This document shows positions 30,228 to 39,500 of a stretch of DNA of 39,943 nucleotides, in pieces. The notes beneath the pieces were generated by a model, which saw nothing but the letters and a program-made list of their open reading frames with translations, had not been told where the DNA came from and did no database searches. Source of the DNA: Myxococcaceae bacterium (lineage in GTDB: Bacteria > Myxococcota > Myxococcia > Myxococcales > Myxococcaceae). The stretch spans positions 1 through 39,943 of the forward strand of contig JAIBBQ010000036.1 in NCBI GenBank assembly GCA_019694595.1, read 5' to 3'. Numbering within the stretch: position 1 is the first letter of the stretch; each line of letters starts with the position of its first letter. Made by a program: the position numbers and the translations under genes.

Positions 30228-32220
30228 CGGCGGCCGCCCACTCGCCCATCGCCCACAGCGGGAAGTAGTGGCGGTAGTTGTCGTAGTTGATGAGGCAGGT
30301 GCGGTTGAAGACGCCCACCAGCGCCTCGCGCGCCCAGCTGCCGTCGCTCTCCTGCCGCCGGGCGAGGAAGTCCACCGCCCGCCGCTGCACCGCCGCGCGC
30401 ACGTCGCCCGCGCGCACCAGCGTGAGCAGCGCCCACGAGGTCTGCGCCACCTGGCCGGTCTTCGCCTGCAGGTAGCGGCGCTCGCGGCAGCTGTCGCCCG
30501 CCTCGCCCCAGCCGCCGTCGGCCTTCTGCTTCGACACCAGGAAGTCGCACGCCCGCCGCACCGCCCCGTCGTTGCCCGGCACGCCAGCCGCGAGCAGGCC
30601 GGTGACGCCGAACCAGGTCCCGTAGGTGAAGCACACCGCCCAGCTGCCTTCGAAGCTGCCGTCGGGCCGCTGCTGCGCGCGCAGGAACGCCACGCCCTTC
30701 TTCACCGCGGCGTCGATGACCTCGTCGAACTCGCCCTTGAAGCGCTTCTTCGCGGCCACCAGCGCCTGCAGACACGCGCTGGTGCACTCGACGTACGAGT
30801 AGTCCACCATGATGTCGCCGAAGACCTGGCTGGGGTTCAGCTGCTCGAGCCAGCCCGAGCCGCGCTTCTTCTCGTAGGTGGCCCAGCCGCCGTCGTCGTT
30901 CTGCCAGCTCAGGATGAGCTGCACCCCGTCGCGCAGCAGCTCGAGCGGGATGCCGGGGGTGAAGCGGCCTTCGAGCGCGAGCGCGCACTTGAGGCCTTCG
31001 CTCGAGCAGTCGGTGATGGGCCAGCCGTGCGCGCGGTTGGAGAACGGCCAGCCGCCCTTCGAGCGGTGGCGGTAGTGCGCCTCGGGCTCCGGCACGTCCT
31101 CGAGAATCTGGTTGTCGCGCAGGAACGTGTGCGCCTTCTCCAGCATCGCACCGTGCGGCGCCTGGAGCGCCTCGGGCGCCGAGAGAATCGCCTGCACAGC
31201 GAACGCCGTGTCCCACAGCTCGCTGTTGTTGTACCCCTGCATCTTGAGGCCGTCGTGGCCGTCCCAGAGGTAGACCTGCAGCGCCTCGAAGCCACGCTCG
31301 AAGTCCTCGGCGCCGTCCTTGCCGCGGAAGTGGTGCACCACCGTGTTGAGCACCGCGTTCACCGGCCCGATGTCGATGTCGTTGGTGACGCGGTCCTCGT
31401 AGGCGATGTGCTTCAGGCACTCGTCGAGCGCCTTCTGCCGCAGCGGCTTGAAGGGCAGGTCTTCCGCGCGGGCGAGCGCCAGGTTCACCGCCTTGAGCGC
31501 CAGCGTCTGCGGCCGGTAGTCGTCCTCGCGGGCCACCGTGTCCCGCTGCGCCTTCCAGTCGATGCGCGCGTAGCCCTGGGGGTAGAGCTCCTCGCGCAGC
31601 GCGCGGGTGAGCGGCGTCGTCGGGCCGGTGGCGCGCATGCCGTAGAGCCACGCCATCGGCAGGTACACCTGGCGGCAGTGGCACCACAGGTTCCCAGGGT
31701 GCAGCGGCGCGCCCTTGGGCAGCAGCCACAGCTCGGGCGCCACCGGGTGAATGCCTTCCCACTCGTAGAGGCCCAGCAGACAGAGCGTGAACTTGCCCCA
31801 GCTCGCCGAGCCGAGCGCTCCACCGCGCGCCGCCATCCACTCCCGCAGGCGAACCACCGGCGCCTCGTCGGGCCCCATGCCGAGGATCCGCAGCGCCACG
31901 TAGGACAGCGCCGAGGTGAACATGCTGCCTTCGCTCGACTCCGCGTGGAGCCCGATGCCGCCGTCGGCGCGCTGCACGTTGAGGAAGTACGTGCGCATGC
32001 GCGCGGCCTGCGCAGGCGGCGGCCGCCGCCCCGACAGCTCCGCCAGCGCCAGGTACATCGGCAAGAGGAACATCGGGCCGCCGTAGTCGCCCGACCAGCT
32101 CCCGCGCGCCTCCTGCAGGTGCGCCAGGTTCGAGAGCGCCTTGCGCATCGCTTCCTGGGCCTGCGCCTGCAGCGGATCCACGACGACGGAGGTCCGGGGG
32201 CTCTCGAGGGTGGGGCGCAT
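30217..32220 (-). CDS. Oxidosqualene cyclase, cycloartenol-synthase-like
   Basis: ATG at 32220 gives 667 residues, shorter than eukaryotic cyclases (about 730-760). The catalytic acid motif is DCSSE (404-408; eukaryotic OSC have DCTAE), while the DxDDTA of squalene-hopene cyclases is absent. QW-like repeats (DGSFEGSWAV, QKADGGWGEAG, QESDGSWARE) are seen. Tyr330 (MQGYN), His398 and Ile402 (HGWPITD) correspond to Tyr410, His477 and Ile481 of Arabidopsis CAS1, the residues that set cycloartenol over lanosterol. Thus cycloartenol is predicted. The protein is probably a monotopic membrane enzyme. It shares its upstream region with a TetR gene. Confidence 0.9.
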   Translation of the reverse strand: MRPTLESPRTSVVVDPLQAQAQEAMRKALSNLAHLQEARGSWSGDYGGPMFLLPMYLALAELSGRRPPPAQAARMRTYFLNVQRADGGIGLHAESSEGSMFTSALSYVALRILGMGPDEAPVVRLREWMAARGGALGSASWGKFTLCLLGLYEWEGIHPVAPELWLLPKGAPLHPGNLWCHCRQVYLPMAWLYGMRATGPTTPLTRALREELYPQGYARIDWKAQRDTVAREDDYRPQTLALKAVNLALARAEDLPFKPLRQKALDECLKHIAYEDRVTNDIDIGPVNAVLNTVVHHFRGKDGAEDFERGFEALQVYLWDGHDGLKMQGYNNSELWDTAFAVQAILSAPEALQAPHGAMLEKAHTFLRDNQILEDVPEPEAHYRHRSKGGWPFSNRAHGWPITDCSSEGLKCALALEGRFTPGIPLELLRDGVQLILSWQNDDGGWATYEKKRGSGWLEQLNPSQVFGDIMVDYSYVECTSACLQALVAAKKRFKGEFDEVIDAAVKKGVAFLRAQQRPDGSFEGSWAVCFTYGTWFGVTGLLAAGVPGNDGAVRRACDFLVSKQKADGGWGEAGDSCRERRYLQAKTGQVAQTSWALLTLVRAGDVRAAVQRRAVDFLARRQESDGSWAREALVGVFNRTCLINYDNYRHYFPLWAMGEWAAAATR

Positions 32221-32277
32221 GGGTGCGGCTTCTCGCCCCTGCGACGCCCCGCGGTCAACCCCGGCCGCGCGATGGGT

Positions 32278-32307
32278 TTGACAAAAACGACCGGTCGTTC
32301 TTATTCT
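32278..32307 (+). promoter_or_regulatory. TetR promoter with embedded palindromic operator
   Basis: TTGACA (32278-32283) and TATTCT (32302-32307) are 18 bases apart, and the -10 ends 7 bases before the ATG at 32315. So the mRNA is probably leaderless. Between them lies the perfect 14-bp palindrome AACGACCGGTCGTT (32286-32299), an apt site for the TetR protein to block its own promoter. The region is shared with the divergent cyclase gene. Confidence 0.7.
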
Positions 32308-32314
32308 TCCCGTC

Positions 32315-32905
32315 ATGCGGAAGGGCGAGCAGACCCGCAAGGGCATCGTGGACAAGGCGTACCTCCTCGCGGGCCAGCTCGGCCTCGAGGGCGTGACGCT
32401 GGGCACCCTCGCCAGCTCGCTGTCCCTGTCCAAGAGCGGGCTGTTCGCCCACTTCAAGTCGAAGGAAGCGCTGCAGCTCGAGGTGCTCGAAGAGGCCATC
32501 GGCCGCTTCACCCGCCACGTGGTGACCCCGGCGCTCGGCAAGCCGCGCGGGCTGCCGCGGCTCAACGCGATGTTCGACGGCTACCTGTCGTGGATCCGCG
32601 GCGTCTCCGGGCGCGGCAGCTGCCTCTTCCTGTCGCTGGCCCACGAGTACGACGACCGGCCGGGCCCCGTGCGCGACCGGCTGGTGGAGTCGCAGCGCGC
32701 CTGGCTCGACACCCTGGCCAAGGCGGTGCGGCTCGCGGTGTCCGAAGGCCACCTGCGCGGCACCATCGACGCCGACCAGGCGGCCATCGAGCTCGTGGGC
32801 ATCGGCATGGCGTACCAGCACGCCACCCGCCTGCTGAAGGACCCCAAGGCCGACAAGCGCGCCCGCGCCGCCTACGACGCCTTGCTGCAGCGCCTGCGCA
32901 AGTAG
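32315..32905 (+). CDS. TetR-family transcriptional regulator
   Basis: The 196-residue protein has a typical N-terminal TetR helix-turn-helix (about 10-55; GVTLGTLASSLSLSKSGLFAHFKSKEALQ) and a helical ligand-binding C-domain (GYLSWIRGVSGRGSCLFLSLAHEY and onward). ATG at 32315 has no ribosome-binding sequence, consistent with the promoter geometry. It probably represses itself and the downstream hydrolase (41-bp gap), and could control the divergent oxidosqualene cyclase. A lipid or sterol-like effector is plausible because hydrophobic pockets are common in this family, but unproven. Confidence 0.92.
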   Translation: MRKGEQTRKGIVDKAYLLAGQLGLEGVTLGTLASSLSLSKSGLFAHFKSKEALQLEVLEEAIGRFTRHVVTPALGKPRGLPRLNAMFDGYLSWIRGVSGRGSCLFLSLAHEYDDRPGPVRDRLVESQRAWLDTLAKAVRLAVSEGHLRGTIDADQAAIELVGIGMAYQHATRLLKDPKADKRARAAYDALLQRLRK

Positions 32906-32946
32906 CGCCCCCTTCCCACCACGACGAGAGAGAGAAAGAGCCGACC

Positions 32947-33834
32947 ATGAACGCCGCCCCGACCGAAAAAAGCACGACCGCTCGTACTTCACGCCGCCCG
33001 CGGGCCCCCGCCTGGGTCCGCTCGGGCATGCAGGTGGCCGGCAAGGTGGCCCCCGCGGTGGCCGCGCAGGTGGCGGCCAAGGTCTTCTTCTCGCCCCAGC
33101 GTCAGCGCCCCAAGGCCGACGAGCACCTGGTGCTCTCGCGCGGCGAGGGCTTCACGCTCACCGTGATGGGCGAGGCGGTGCGCGGCTGGGCCTGGGGCAA
33201 GGGCCCGACCGTGCTGCTGGTCCACGGGTGGAGCGGCTACGCGGGCCAGCTCGCCAACTTCGTCCCCGCGCTCGAGCACGCCGGCTTCCGGGTGGTGGCG
33301 CTCGACCTCCCGGGCCACGGCGCGTCCGGCGGGCAGTCGTCGTCGCTGGTGCACGGCGCGCGCGCGCTGGAGCAGGTCGACCACCTCTTCGGGCCGCTGC
33401 ACGGCCTGCTCGCGCACAGCTTCGGCGCGGCCTGCGCGGGGCTGGCGATGGCCTGGGGCCTCAAGGTGGAGCGCGCGGTCTTCGTGGCGCCGAGCGCGCG
33501 CTTCGACGACTTCTGGGAGCGCTTCCGCGACGGGCTCGGCGTGTCGCAGCAGGTGTTCGACCGCATGGTGCACGACGCCGAAGGCCGGCTGCAGGTGCGC
33601 TTCGAAGACGTGCTGCCGCTCAAGCTCGCGCCGCGCCAGGAAGCGCCGCTGCTCGTCATCCACGACCGGCACGACCGCGAGATTCCCCTCGAGGAAGGCG
33701 AGCGGCTCTCCAGGGCCTGGCCCAACGCCTCGCTGTGGGAGACGCACGGCCTGGGGCACCTGCGCATCCTGAAGGACCCGCAGGTGGTGGCCCGCGCGGT
33801 GGACGCCTTCCGCGTCAGTCCCCCATCACCTTGA
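32947..33834 (+). CDS. Alpha/beta hydrolase
   Basis: ATG at 32947 follows a GA-rich stretch (GAGAGAGAGAAAGAG). The 295-residue protein has a 50-residue Arg/Ala-rich N-terminal segment with a mildly hydrophobic stretch ([17 protein letters not shown]), perhaps a membrane anchor. The core has LLVHGWSGY (oxyanion), LLAHSFGAA (nucleophile Ser), HDRHD (Asp) and GLGH (His), so the catalytic triad looks complete. It follows the TetR gene and faces the YjbQ gene tail to tail with a 20-bp overlap. Possible role is an esterase, maybe for lipid or sterol esters; the substrate is unknown. Confidence 0.86.
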   Translation: MNAAPTEKSTTARTSRRPRAPAWVRSGMQVAGKVAPAVAAQVAAKVFFSPQRQRPKADEHLVLSRGEGFTLTVMGEAVRGWAWGKGPTVLLVHGWSGYAGQLANFVPALEHAGFRVVALDLPGHGASGGQSSSLVHGARALEQVDHLFGPLHGLLAHSFGAACAGLAMAWGLKVERAVFVAPSARFDDFWERFRDGLGVSQQVFDRMVHDAEGRLQVRFEDVLPLKLAPRQEAPLLVIHDRHDREIPLEEGERLSRAWPNASLWETHGLGHLRILKDPQVVARAVDAFRVSPPSP

Positions 33835-34228
33835 CGATGACCCGCTTGCGCCGCCGGCCGTCGAACTCCGCGTAGAAGACCTGCTGCCAGGGGCCGAGGT
33901 CGAGCGCGCCCTTGGTCACCGGCACCATCACCTGGTGGTGCACCAGCATCGACTTGAGGTGCGCGTCGCCGTTGTCTTCCCCGGTGCGGTGGTGGAGGTA
34001 CTCGGGGCCGTGCGGCGCGAGGTGCTGCAGCCAGCGCCAGATGTCCTCGTGGAGCCCGGGCTCGTCGTCGTTGACGAACACGCCGGCGGTGATGTGCATC
34101 GCGGAGACCAGCGCGAAGCCTTCGCGCACGCCCGACTTCTCGACCAGCGAGGCCACGGTGTCGGTCAACCGCACCAGCTCGCGGCGCTCCTTGGTCTCGA
34201 ACCACAGGTACTCGGTGAGCGTCTTCAT
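33815..34228 (-). CDS. YjbQ/UPF0047 family protein
   Basis: The 137-residue product matches the whole YjbQ family. It has [13 protein letters not shown] (45-57), [21 protein letters not shown] and [25 protein letters not shown]. The conserved His residues and the LG-W-Q turn are intact. E. coli YjbQ has weak thiamine phosphate synthase activity, but its biological role is debated, so a metabolic name should be avoided. The gene is monocistronic and its 3' end overlaps the hydrolase gene in convergent orientation. Confidence 0.93.
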   Translation of the reverse strand: MKTLTEYLWFETKERRELVRLTDTVASLVEKSGVREGFALVSAMHITAGVFVNDDEPGLHEDIWRWLQHLAPHGPEYLHHRTGEDNGDAHLKSMLVHHQVMVPVTKGALDLGPWQQVFYAEFDGRRRKRVIVKVMGD

Positions 34229-34254
34229 GGGCCGCGGTGTAGCCCGAAAACCAC

Positions 34255-34668
34255 TCAGCCCTTGAGCACCCCGCCGCGGAACAGCAGCGTCATCTTGTCG
34301 ATGGGCGGCAGGCGGCGCGCTCGGGCCTTGCTCCTCGGCTGCGCCTCGCCGGAGGTGAACTCCGGGCGGCCGGTCGCGGGCGGGTTCAGCACCACCAGCG
34401 GTCGCTCGACGCGGGTGAAGCGCGACGGGCCCTGCGCCACCGACTTCACTTCCTCGGCGCGGCGGGCCGGCGGCAGCCAGGCGAACTTCGTCTGCTCCGC
34501 GGGCGCGAGCGCCTGGTAGGCCTTCTTCTCTTCCGGCGCGCCGTTGAGCAGGAACTCCCGCTCCACCTCGTCGAGCTTGAGCAGCTCTTCCTGCAGCTCG
34601 GGAGGCAAGGACCCGAGCACGTCCTTCAACGTGAAGCGGATCTCGGGGAGCGGCGCGTCGGTCTTCAT
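34255..34668 (-). CDS. Small helical protein with LLNGAPEE motif
   Basis: ATG at 34668 gives 137 residues; a much longer upstream open frame is a shadow of other genes. The first two-thirds are helical ([25 protein letters not shown]), with [35 protein letters not shown]; the tail is basic and Pro-rich. The upstream gene ends 8 bp before, so co-translation is likely. The LLN-x-AP-x-E motif recurs in the upstream 71-residue protein. No family recognised. Confidence 0.72.
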   Translation of the reverse strand: MKTDAPLPEIRFTLKDVLGSLPPELQEELLKLDEVEREFLLNGAPEEKKAYQALAPAEQTKFAWLPPARRAEEVKSVAQGPSRFTRVERPLVVLNPPATGRPEFTSGEAQPRSKARARRLPPIDKMTLLFRGGVLKG

Positions 34669-34676
34669 GGCCGCGC

Positions 34677-34892
34677 TCAGTGCATGTTGGCGATGATGGC
34701 CATCGCCGCGTCGTGCTTCATCTTGAGGATGTTGGAGAGGAAGGAGACCAGCTCCGACTTCTTCTGCTCCATCATCTCGAGCTGCAGCTTGGCGCGCTGC
34801 TCGGGCGGCGCGGAGTTGAGGAGCTTCTGCTCTTCCGGGCTGTAGCTGATGATTTGACGAGCGACGGACGCGACGGAGATGTCGTTGGGCAT
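34677..34892 (-). CDS. Small helical protein, 71 aa
   Basis: ATG at 34892 follows GAGTCC-like bases. The protein is one to three helices: [28 protein letters not shown] and [33 protein letters not shown]. It has no signal peptide. It shares the LLN-x-AP-x-E region with the downstream protein and is probably co-transcribed. The 200 bp upstream hold TCTCG-AAATA-CGAGA (34953-34967), a small dyad. Function unknown; an adaptor role is possible. Confidence 0.72.
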   Translation of the reverse strand: MPNDISVASVARQIISYSPEEQKLLNSAPPEQRAKLQLEMMEQKKSELVSFLSNILKMKHDAAMAIIANMH

Positions 34893-35091
34893 GGCGGACT
34901 CCTCGTGGCTGGGTTCGAACTGCGTTGGGCGCCGCGCGGTGGCTGCGGCGTTTCTCGAAATACGAGAGCCCCGCAGGTGGGGTTACCGACGCGCGATGCA
35001 AAGCCCTTTTGCGCGCGGCTGGCGCCGGGTGCCCGCCGGGAGGATGCTGTCCTCCTGGGCCGGCAACCACCGGCATCCACAGGGGGTTTCC

Positions 35092-36489
35092 ATGGCCGAC
35101 TCGAGCACCATCGACACCGGAGCGACCCGGCGCCGCGACAGCACCGAGGTGAGCCCGGTGGTGGAGAGCGGAAGGCGGCTGATGTCCGGAGAGCAGCGCT
35201 ACGACCTGCGCACCACCATCGGGCAGGGCGGCATGGGCCGGGTGCTCGAGGCCTACGACACCCAGTTCTCGCGCGTGGTGGCGGTGAAGGAGCTGCACTC
35301 GGCGAACGCCGACGAGCTCACGCGCGAGCGCTTCGCGCTCGAGGCGCTCATCACCGGAAACCTGGAGCACGCCGGGGTGCCGGCGGTCTACGAGCGCGGC
35401 GTCCGGGCCGACGGCGCGCCCTACTACGTGATGCGCCGCGTGCAGGGGAAGACGCTCGACCAGGCGCTCAAGGAGACCACCACGCTCAAGGAGCGGCTGG
35501 CGCTCGCGGTGGTGGTGCTCAAGGCCGCGCAGACCATGGGCTTCGCGCACTCCCAGGGCGTGGTGCACCGGGACTTGAAGCCCCAGAACATCCTCATCGG
35601 GCAGCACGGCGAGGTCTTCGTGGTCGACTGGGGCCTCGCCAAGGCCCGCGGCGCCGCGGCCCGCATGTCCGCCGAGCACTCCTCGGTGCGCGGGGCGATG
35701 AACGAGACGGTGCAGGGCAGCGTGGTGGGCACGCCGTCGTACATGGCGCCCGAGCAGGCGCGCGGGCAGACCGACGCCCTCGACGAGCGCACCGACGTCT
35801 TCGCCCTGGGCGCGGTGCTCTACCACCTGCTCATGGGAAGGCCGCCCTTCCTGGGTCACGACGTGGAAGGCACGGTGAAGCTGGCCGCCGCCAACCAGGC
35901 GCCGCGCATCGACCAGCGGGTGCCGCCGCCGCTGCGTGCGCTGTGCGAGCGGGCGATGGCCACCGACCCCGGCGCGCGCTTCCGGAACGCCGAGGAGTTC
36001 GCCAACGCCCTGGAGCACTTCGCCTCCGAGTCCTTCCTGCGCTCCTTCTCTCCCATCTCCCTGGTGGCCAACGTCACCAGCGGCGTGATGATGGCGGTGG
36101 GCATCCTCCTGCTGGTGGTCGTCTCGTTCTTCCTGCCACCGACCCTGGCCGTGGGCCCCGCGCTGTGGATGATGGTGTTCCTCGCCGTCACCGGCCTGGT
36201 CATCTCGCTCTTCGAGGAACGCACCCAGGGGCGGCTCAACCTCTGGCCGATGTCGCTCTCCGCGGCGATCGCCAGCTTCCTGGTGGGGTTCACCGGAGCC
36301 GCCGGCCGCGTGGGCAAGGAGATTCCCAGGCTCAACGCCGCCGTGAACAGCGGCCGTGCCCCCGGCGACATCGTGGAAGAGGTCATCGGCTACGGGGTGA
36401 CGCTCATCGTGCTCGGCGGGCTGATGTGCGTGGTGCAGCTGCTCGTCTGGGGCATGGTCCACCGGCGCACCCTGACCCGCCGGAGCTGA
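35092..36489 (+). CDS. Polytopic Ser/Thr protein kinase
   Basis: ATG at 35092 follows AGGGGG by 5 bases. The 465-residue product has a Hanks kinase domain with GQGGMGRV (44-51), VAVKEL with Lys66, HRDLKPQN (159-166) and DWG (179-181) in place of DFG, common in bacterial kinases of this type. After the kinase domain, four hydrophobic segments (about 329-348, 353-373, 387-404 and 433-456) anchor it. Most kinases have one anchor, so the C-terminal domain may itself sense or transport something. Its substrate is unknown. Confidence 0.9.
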   Translation: MADSSTIDTGATRRRDSTEVSPVVESGRRLMSGEQRYDLRTTIGQGGMGRVLEAYDTQFSRVVAVKELHSANADELTRERFALEALITGNLEHAGVPAVYERGVRADGAPYYVMRRVQGKTLDQALKETTTLKERLALAVVVLKAAQTMGFAHSQGVVHRDLKPQNILIGQHGEVFVVDWGLAKARGAAARMSAEHSSVRGAMNETVQGSVVGTPSYMAPEQARGQTDALDERTDVFALGAVLYHLLMGRPPFLGHDVEGTVKLAAANQAPRIDQRVPPPLRALCERAMATDPGARFRNAEEFANALEHFASESFLRSFSPISLVANVTSGVMMAVGILLLVVVSFFLPPTLAVGPALWMMVFLAVTGLVISLFEERTQGRLNLWPMSLSAAIASFLVGFTGAAGRVGKEIPRLNAAVNSGRAPGDIVEEVIGYGVTLIVLGGLMCVVQLLVWGMVHRRTLTRRS

Positions 36490-36543
36490 TCCCAAAAAAT
36501 TAGAGCCCCTGCTACCGGGTGCTACGGTCTGCCACCTCGGAGC

Positions 36544-39500
36544 ATGGCGCAGGACACCAGCGACAAGACGGCGGAGAAGCGCGCGCCCGGGCCGGAGCTC
36601 CGCCTGGTGGACCGGCGCGCCTTCATCGGGTTTCCCCCGGTGCAGGTGGCGCCGGGCGTGGCCATCACCGACTTCGCGCTCCAGATTCCCGACGTCACCT
36701 TCCCGCTCAACATCTCGGGCGGAGCGTCGCGGTACCAGAAGAAGAAGCTCGACTTCGGGCTCCTCGAGCTCCAGGTCGACGCCGAGGTCATCAACCGCCA
36801 GGTCTCCTCCCTGGGCGAGAAGCTCGCCGAGCTCGACGAGCTCAAGCTCCACTTCCGGCCCGGGTACCTCGAAGGGCAGGGGCGGCTGCGCAGCGACAGC
36901 CGGGCGGCGGTCACCTTCAAGGTGGCCTTCGACGGCGACGCCGACCGCCTCGCCGTCTACGTCTACGACGTGCGGCTGTACGCCTTCGCCGCCACCCCGG
37001 CCTCGCGCCTGCCTGCGCTGCTGTCCGACAGCCTCGCGCGCTCCGGGGTGCTGCCCGACGTCGAGCGCCGCGGCGCCAACGGCTTCACCACCCGCGTGCT
37101 GCCCGCGCTCGTCGAGCAGGCGGCGGTCGCCCGGGGCTTCAAGATGCCGTCGCTCGACCAGGCGCGGCTCGCCGAGGCCCGGGTCTCGAGCAAGGGCCTC
37201 ACCCTGCGCTTCGCCGCGGGCGGCCTGCCTCCGCCGGCGACGCCCGACGAGGAGCTGCTCCTCACGCTCGAAGGGGCGCGCGCCTTCGCCGACGCCGAGG
37301 AACACCTCGCGTCCGGCAAGCTCGCGCTCGCCCGCGAGGCGTACCTCAAGCTGGGCGACGCGCAGGAAGCCCACCCCTTCGCCGCCGAGCGGCTGCTCAC
37401 GCTCCTGGTGGCCGACCCGCAGACCCACGAGCTGGCGCTCGACGTCGCCCAGTCGCTCGCCCGCCGCCGCGAGAAGAGCGCCACCGCGCTGTGGGCCGAG
37501 GCCGTGGTGCGCGAGCGGCGCGGTGAGTTCGCCCGCGCGGCCGAGCGCTACCTCGCGCTGTCCACCCTGGCCCGCCGCAACCAGGAAGAGGCCGGCGCCT
37601 TCTTCGCCGCCGAGGCCGGCAGCCGCGCCGGCCGCGACCACGCCCCGCAGATGGCGGTCAAGGCGCTCCACGAGCTGCTCGGCCTCAAGCCCGACCACCT
37701 GCCGTCGCTCAAGGCGCTGGCGCGCGCGTCCGACCAGGCGAAGGACAAGGCCGGCGCCATCCGCGCGTACCGGCGCCTCGCCGCGCTGGCCCGCGACCCG
37801 GCCGACGCCGCCGAGGCCCACGTGCAGCTCGCCCGGCTGTGCGCCCAGACGGAAGACGACGTCGCCGGCGCCCGGCTACACTGCGAGGCCGCGCTGCGCC
37901 TCACCCCCGACCACCCCGAGGCGCTGCAGCTCCTCGGCGAGCTCTGCTTCCAGGGCGGCGAGCACCTGCGCGCCATCAAGGCGCTCGACCGGCTGCGCGA
38001 GGTGGGGCTCGCCCGCCACGAGGTGGACCGCGTCGGCCGCGCCAACCTCCTCGCCGGCAAGGTGTGGGCCGAAGGCCTCAACCAGCCCGAGAACGCGCTC
38101 CTGCGCTACCGCGAGGCCGCCTCGCTCCTGCCGTCGGAGCCGGAGCCGCTGGTGCGCGGCGCCCAGGTCGCCGAGAAGCTCGGCCGCGTGCCCGAGGCGG
38201 TGGCCGGCTTCCAGCAGGCCATCGAGCTCGCCGGGCCCGCACCGTCGCGCGACGAGGCCCGCGCCGCGGCGCTCACCGCCCACCACGCGCTCGCGCGGCT
38301 GTTCCAGGGCACGCTCGCCGAGCCGGCGAAGGCCAAGGAGCACCTCGAGGCGGCGCTCGCGCTCGACCCGTCGGACCGCGGCGCGCTCGACGAGCTGATT
38401 CCCCACTTCCGCGCCACCGGCCGCGTCAGCGAGCTCGCCGACGCCTGCGAGAAGGCCGCCCAGGTGGTCACCGACTCCGCGCGCAAGGCCGCGCTGTGGG
38501 CCGAGGCGGGCGAGCTGTACCGCAGCCGGCTCTCGCAGCCCGAGCGCGCCGAGAAGCTCTTCGGCCTCGCGCTCGAGCTCGACGCGCACCTGCGCCCGGC
38601 GCTCGAAGGGCTGCTCGCCATCGCCGAGGCCAAGCGCGACGGGCCGATGCTCTGCCGCTGCCTCAAGGCGCTCGCCGAGGTGGCGAGCGACGCCAAGGAA
38701 CGGGTGCGCCACAACCGGCGCCTGGCGGTGGCGGCGCGCGACCTGGCGCTCGACCTCGAGCTCGCCGCCCACGCCTTCCGCCGGGTGCTGGAAGTCGAGC
38801 CGCTCGACCTCCCGGTGCTGGGCGAGCTGTGCGCGCTGGAGCGCCGGCGCAGCGACATGCAGGGCCTCGCCTGGGCGCTGGAGCGCCGCGCGGCCGCGGC
38901 CGAGCACCACGGCGACTCCCGCCTCGCCGCGGCCGCCCTGCGCGAGCTCGGCGGCGTGCTGGAAGCGCGCCTCGGGCGTCCCGGCGACGCGCTGGTGGCC
39001 TACGAGAAGGCGTGCCGGCTGGCGCCCGAGCCCAACGCGCTCCTCGAGCTCGCCAACCTCTCGCTGCGCTGCGAGCGACCGCAGAACGCCCGCCGCGCGC
39101 TGGAAGACGCGCTCGCGCTGCTGCCCAAGCACGCCGCGCCGGAGAAGCTCGCCGAGCTGCGCGCCGAGCTGGGCCGCGCCGGCGAGCTGGTGGGCGACCT
39201 CGACCGCGCGCGCGAGGCGTACGCCCAGGCCTTCCCGCTGCGGAAGCTCGACGAGGAGCTCGCCGGCCGCCTCGCGGCCCTCTACGAGGACGCGGGCCTC
39301 TGGCAGGAGCTCACCGACCTCTGGGCCGCGCGCGCCCAGGCGCTGATGCAGGCCGGCCGCCCCACCGAGGCCGCGCCGCTCTACTTCCAGAGCGCCCAGC
39401 GCCTGCTCGAGGCGGGCGACGCCGCCGGCGCCCGGGTCCGCTTCCACGCCTGCCTCGAGGCGGCCCCCACCGGGGACCGGGCCGCGGCGGCGCTCGAGCA

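Noticed and set aside
30217-32220. Squalene-hopene cyclase instead of oxidosqualene cyclase
   Set aside because: The DxDDTA catalytic motif is absent and the OSC-type DCSSE is present, with a squalene monooxygenase nearby.
34905-34935. tRNA-like GGTTCGAAC
   Set aside because: No acceptor stem or anticodon arm can be fitted around the sequence.
34255-37821. Very long minus-strand open frame (1188 aa) opposite the kinase and TPR genes
   Set aside because: It is a shadow caused by high G+C; only the first 414 bases (34255-34668) look like a gene. Real genes with full motifs occupy the other strand.
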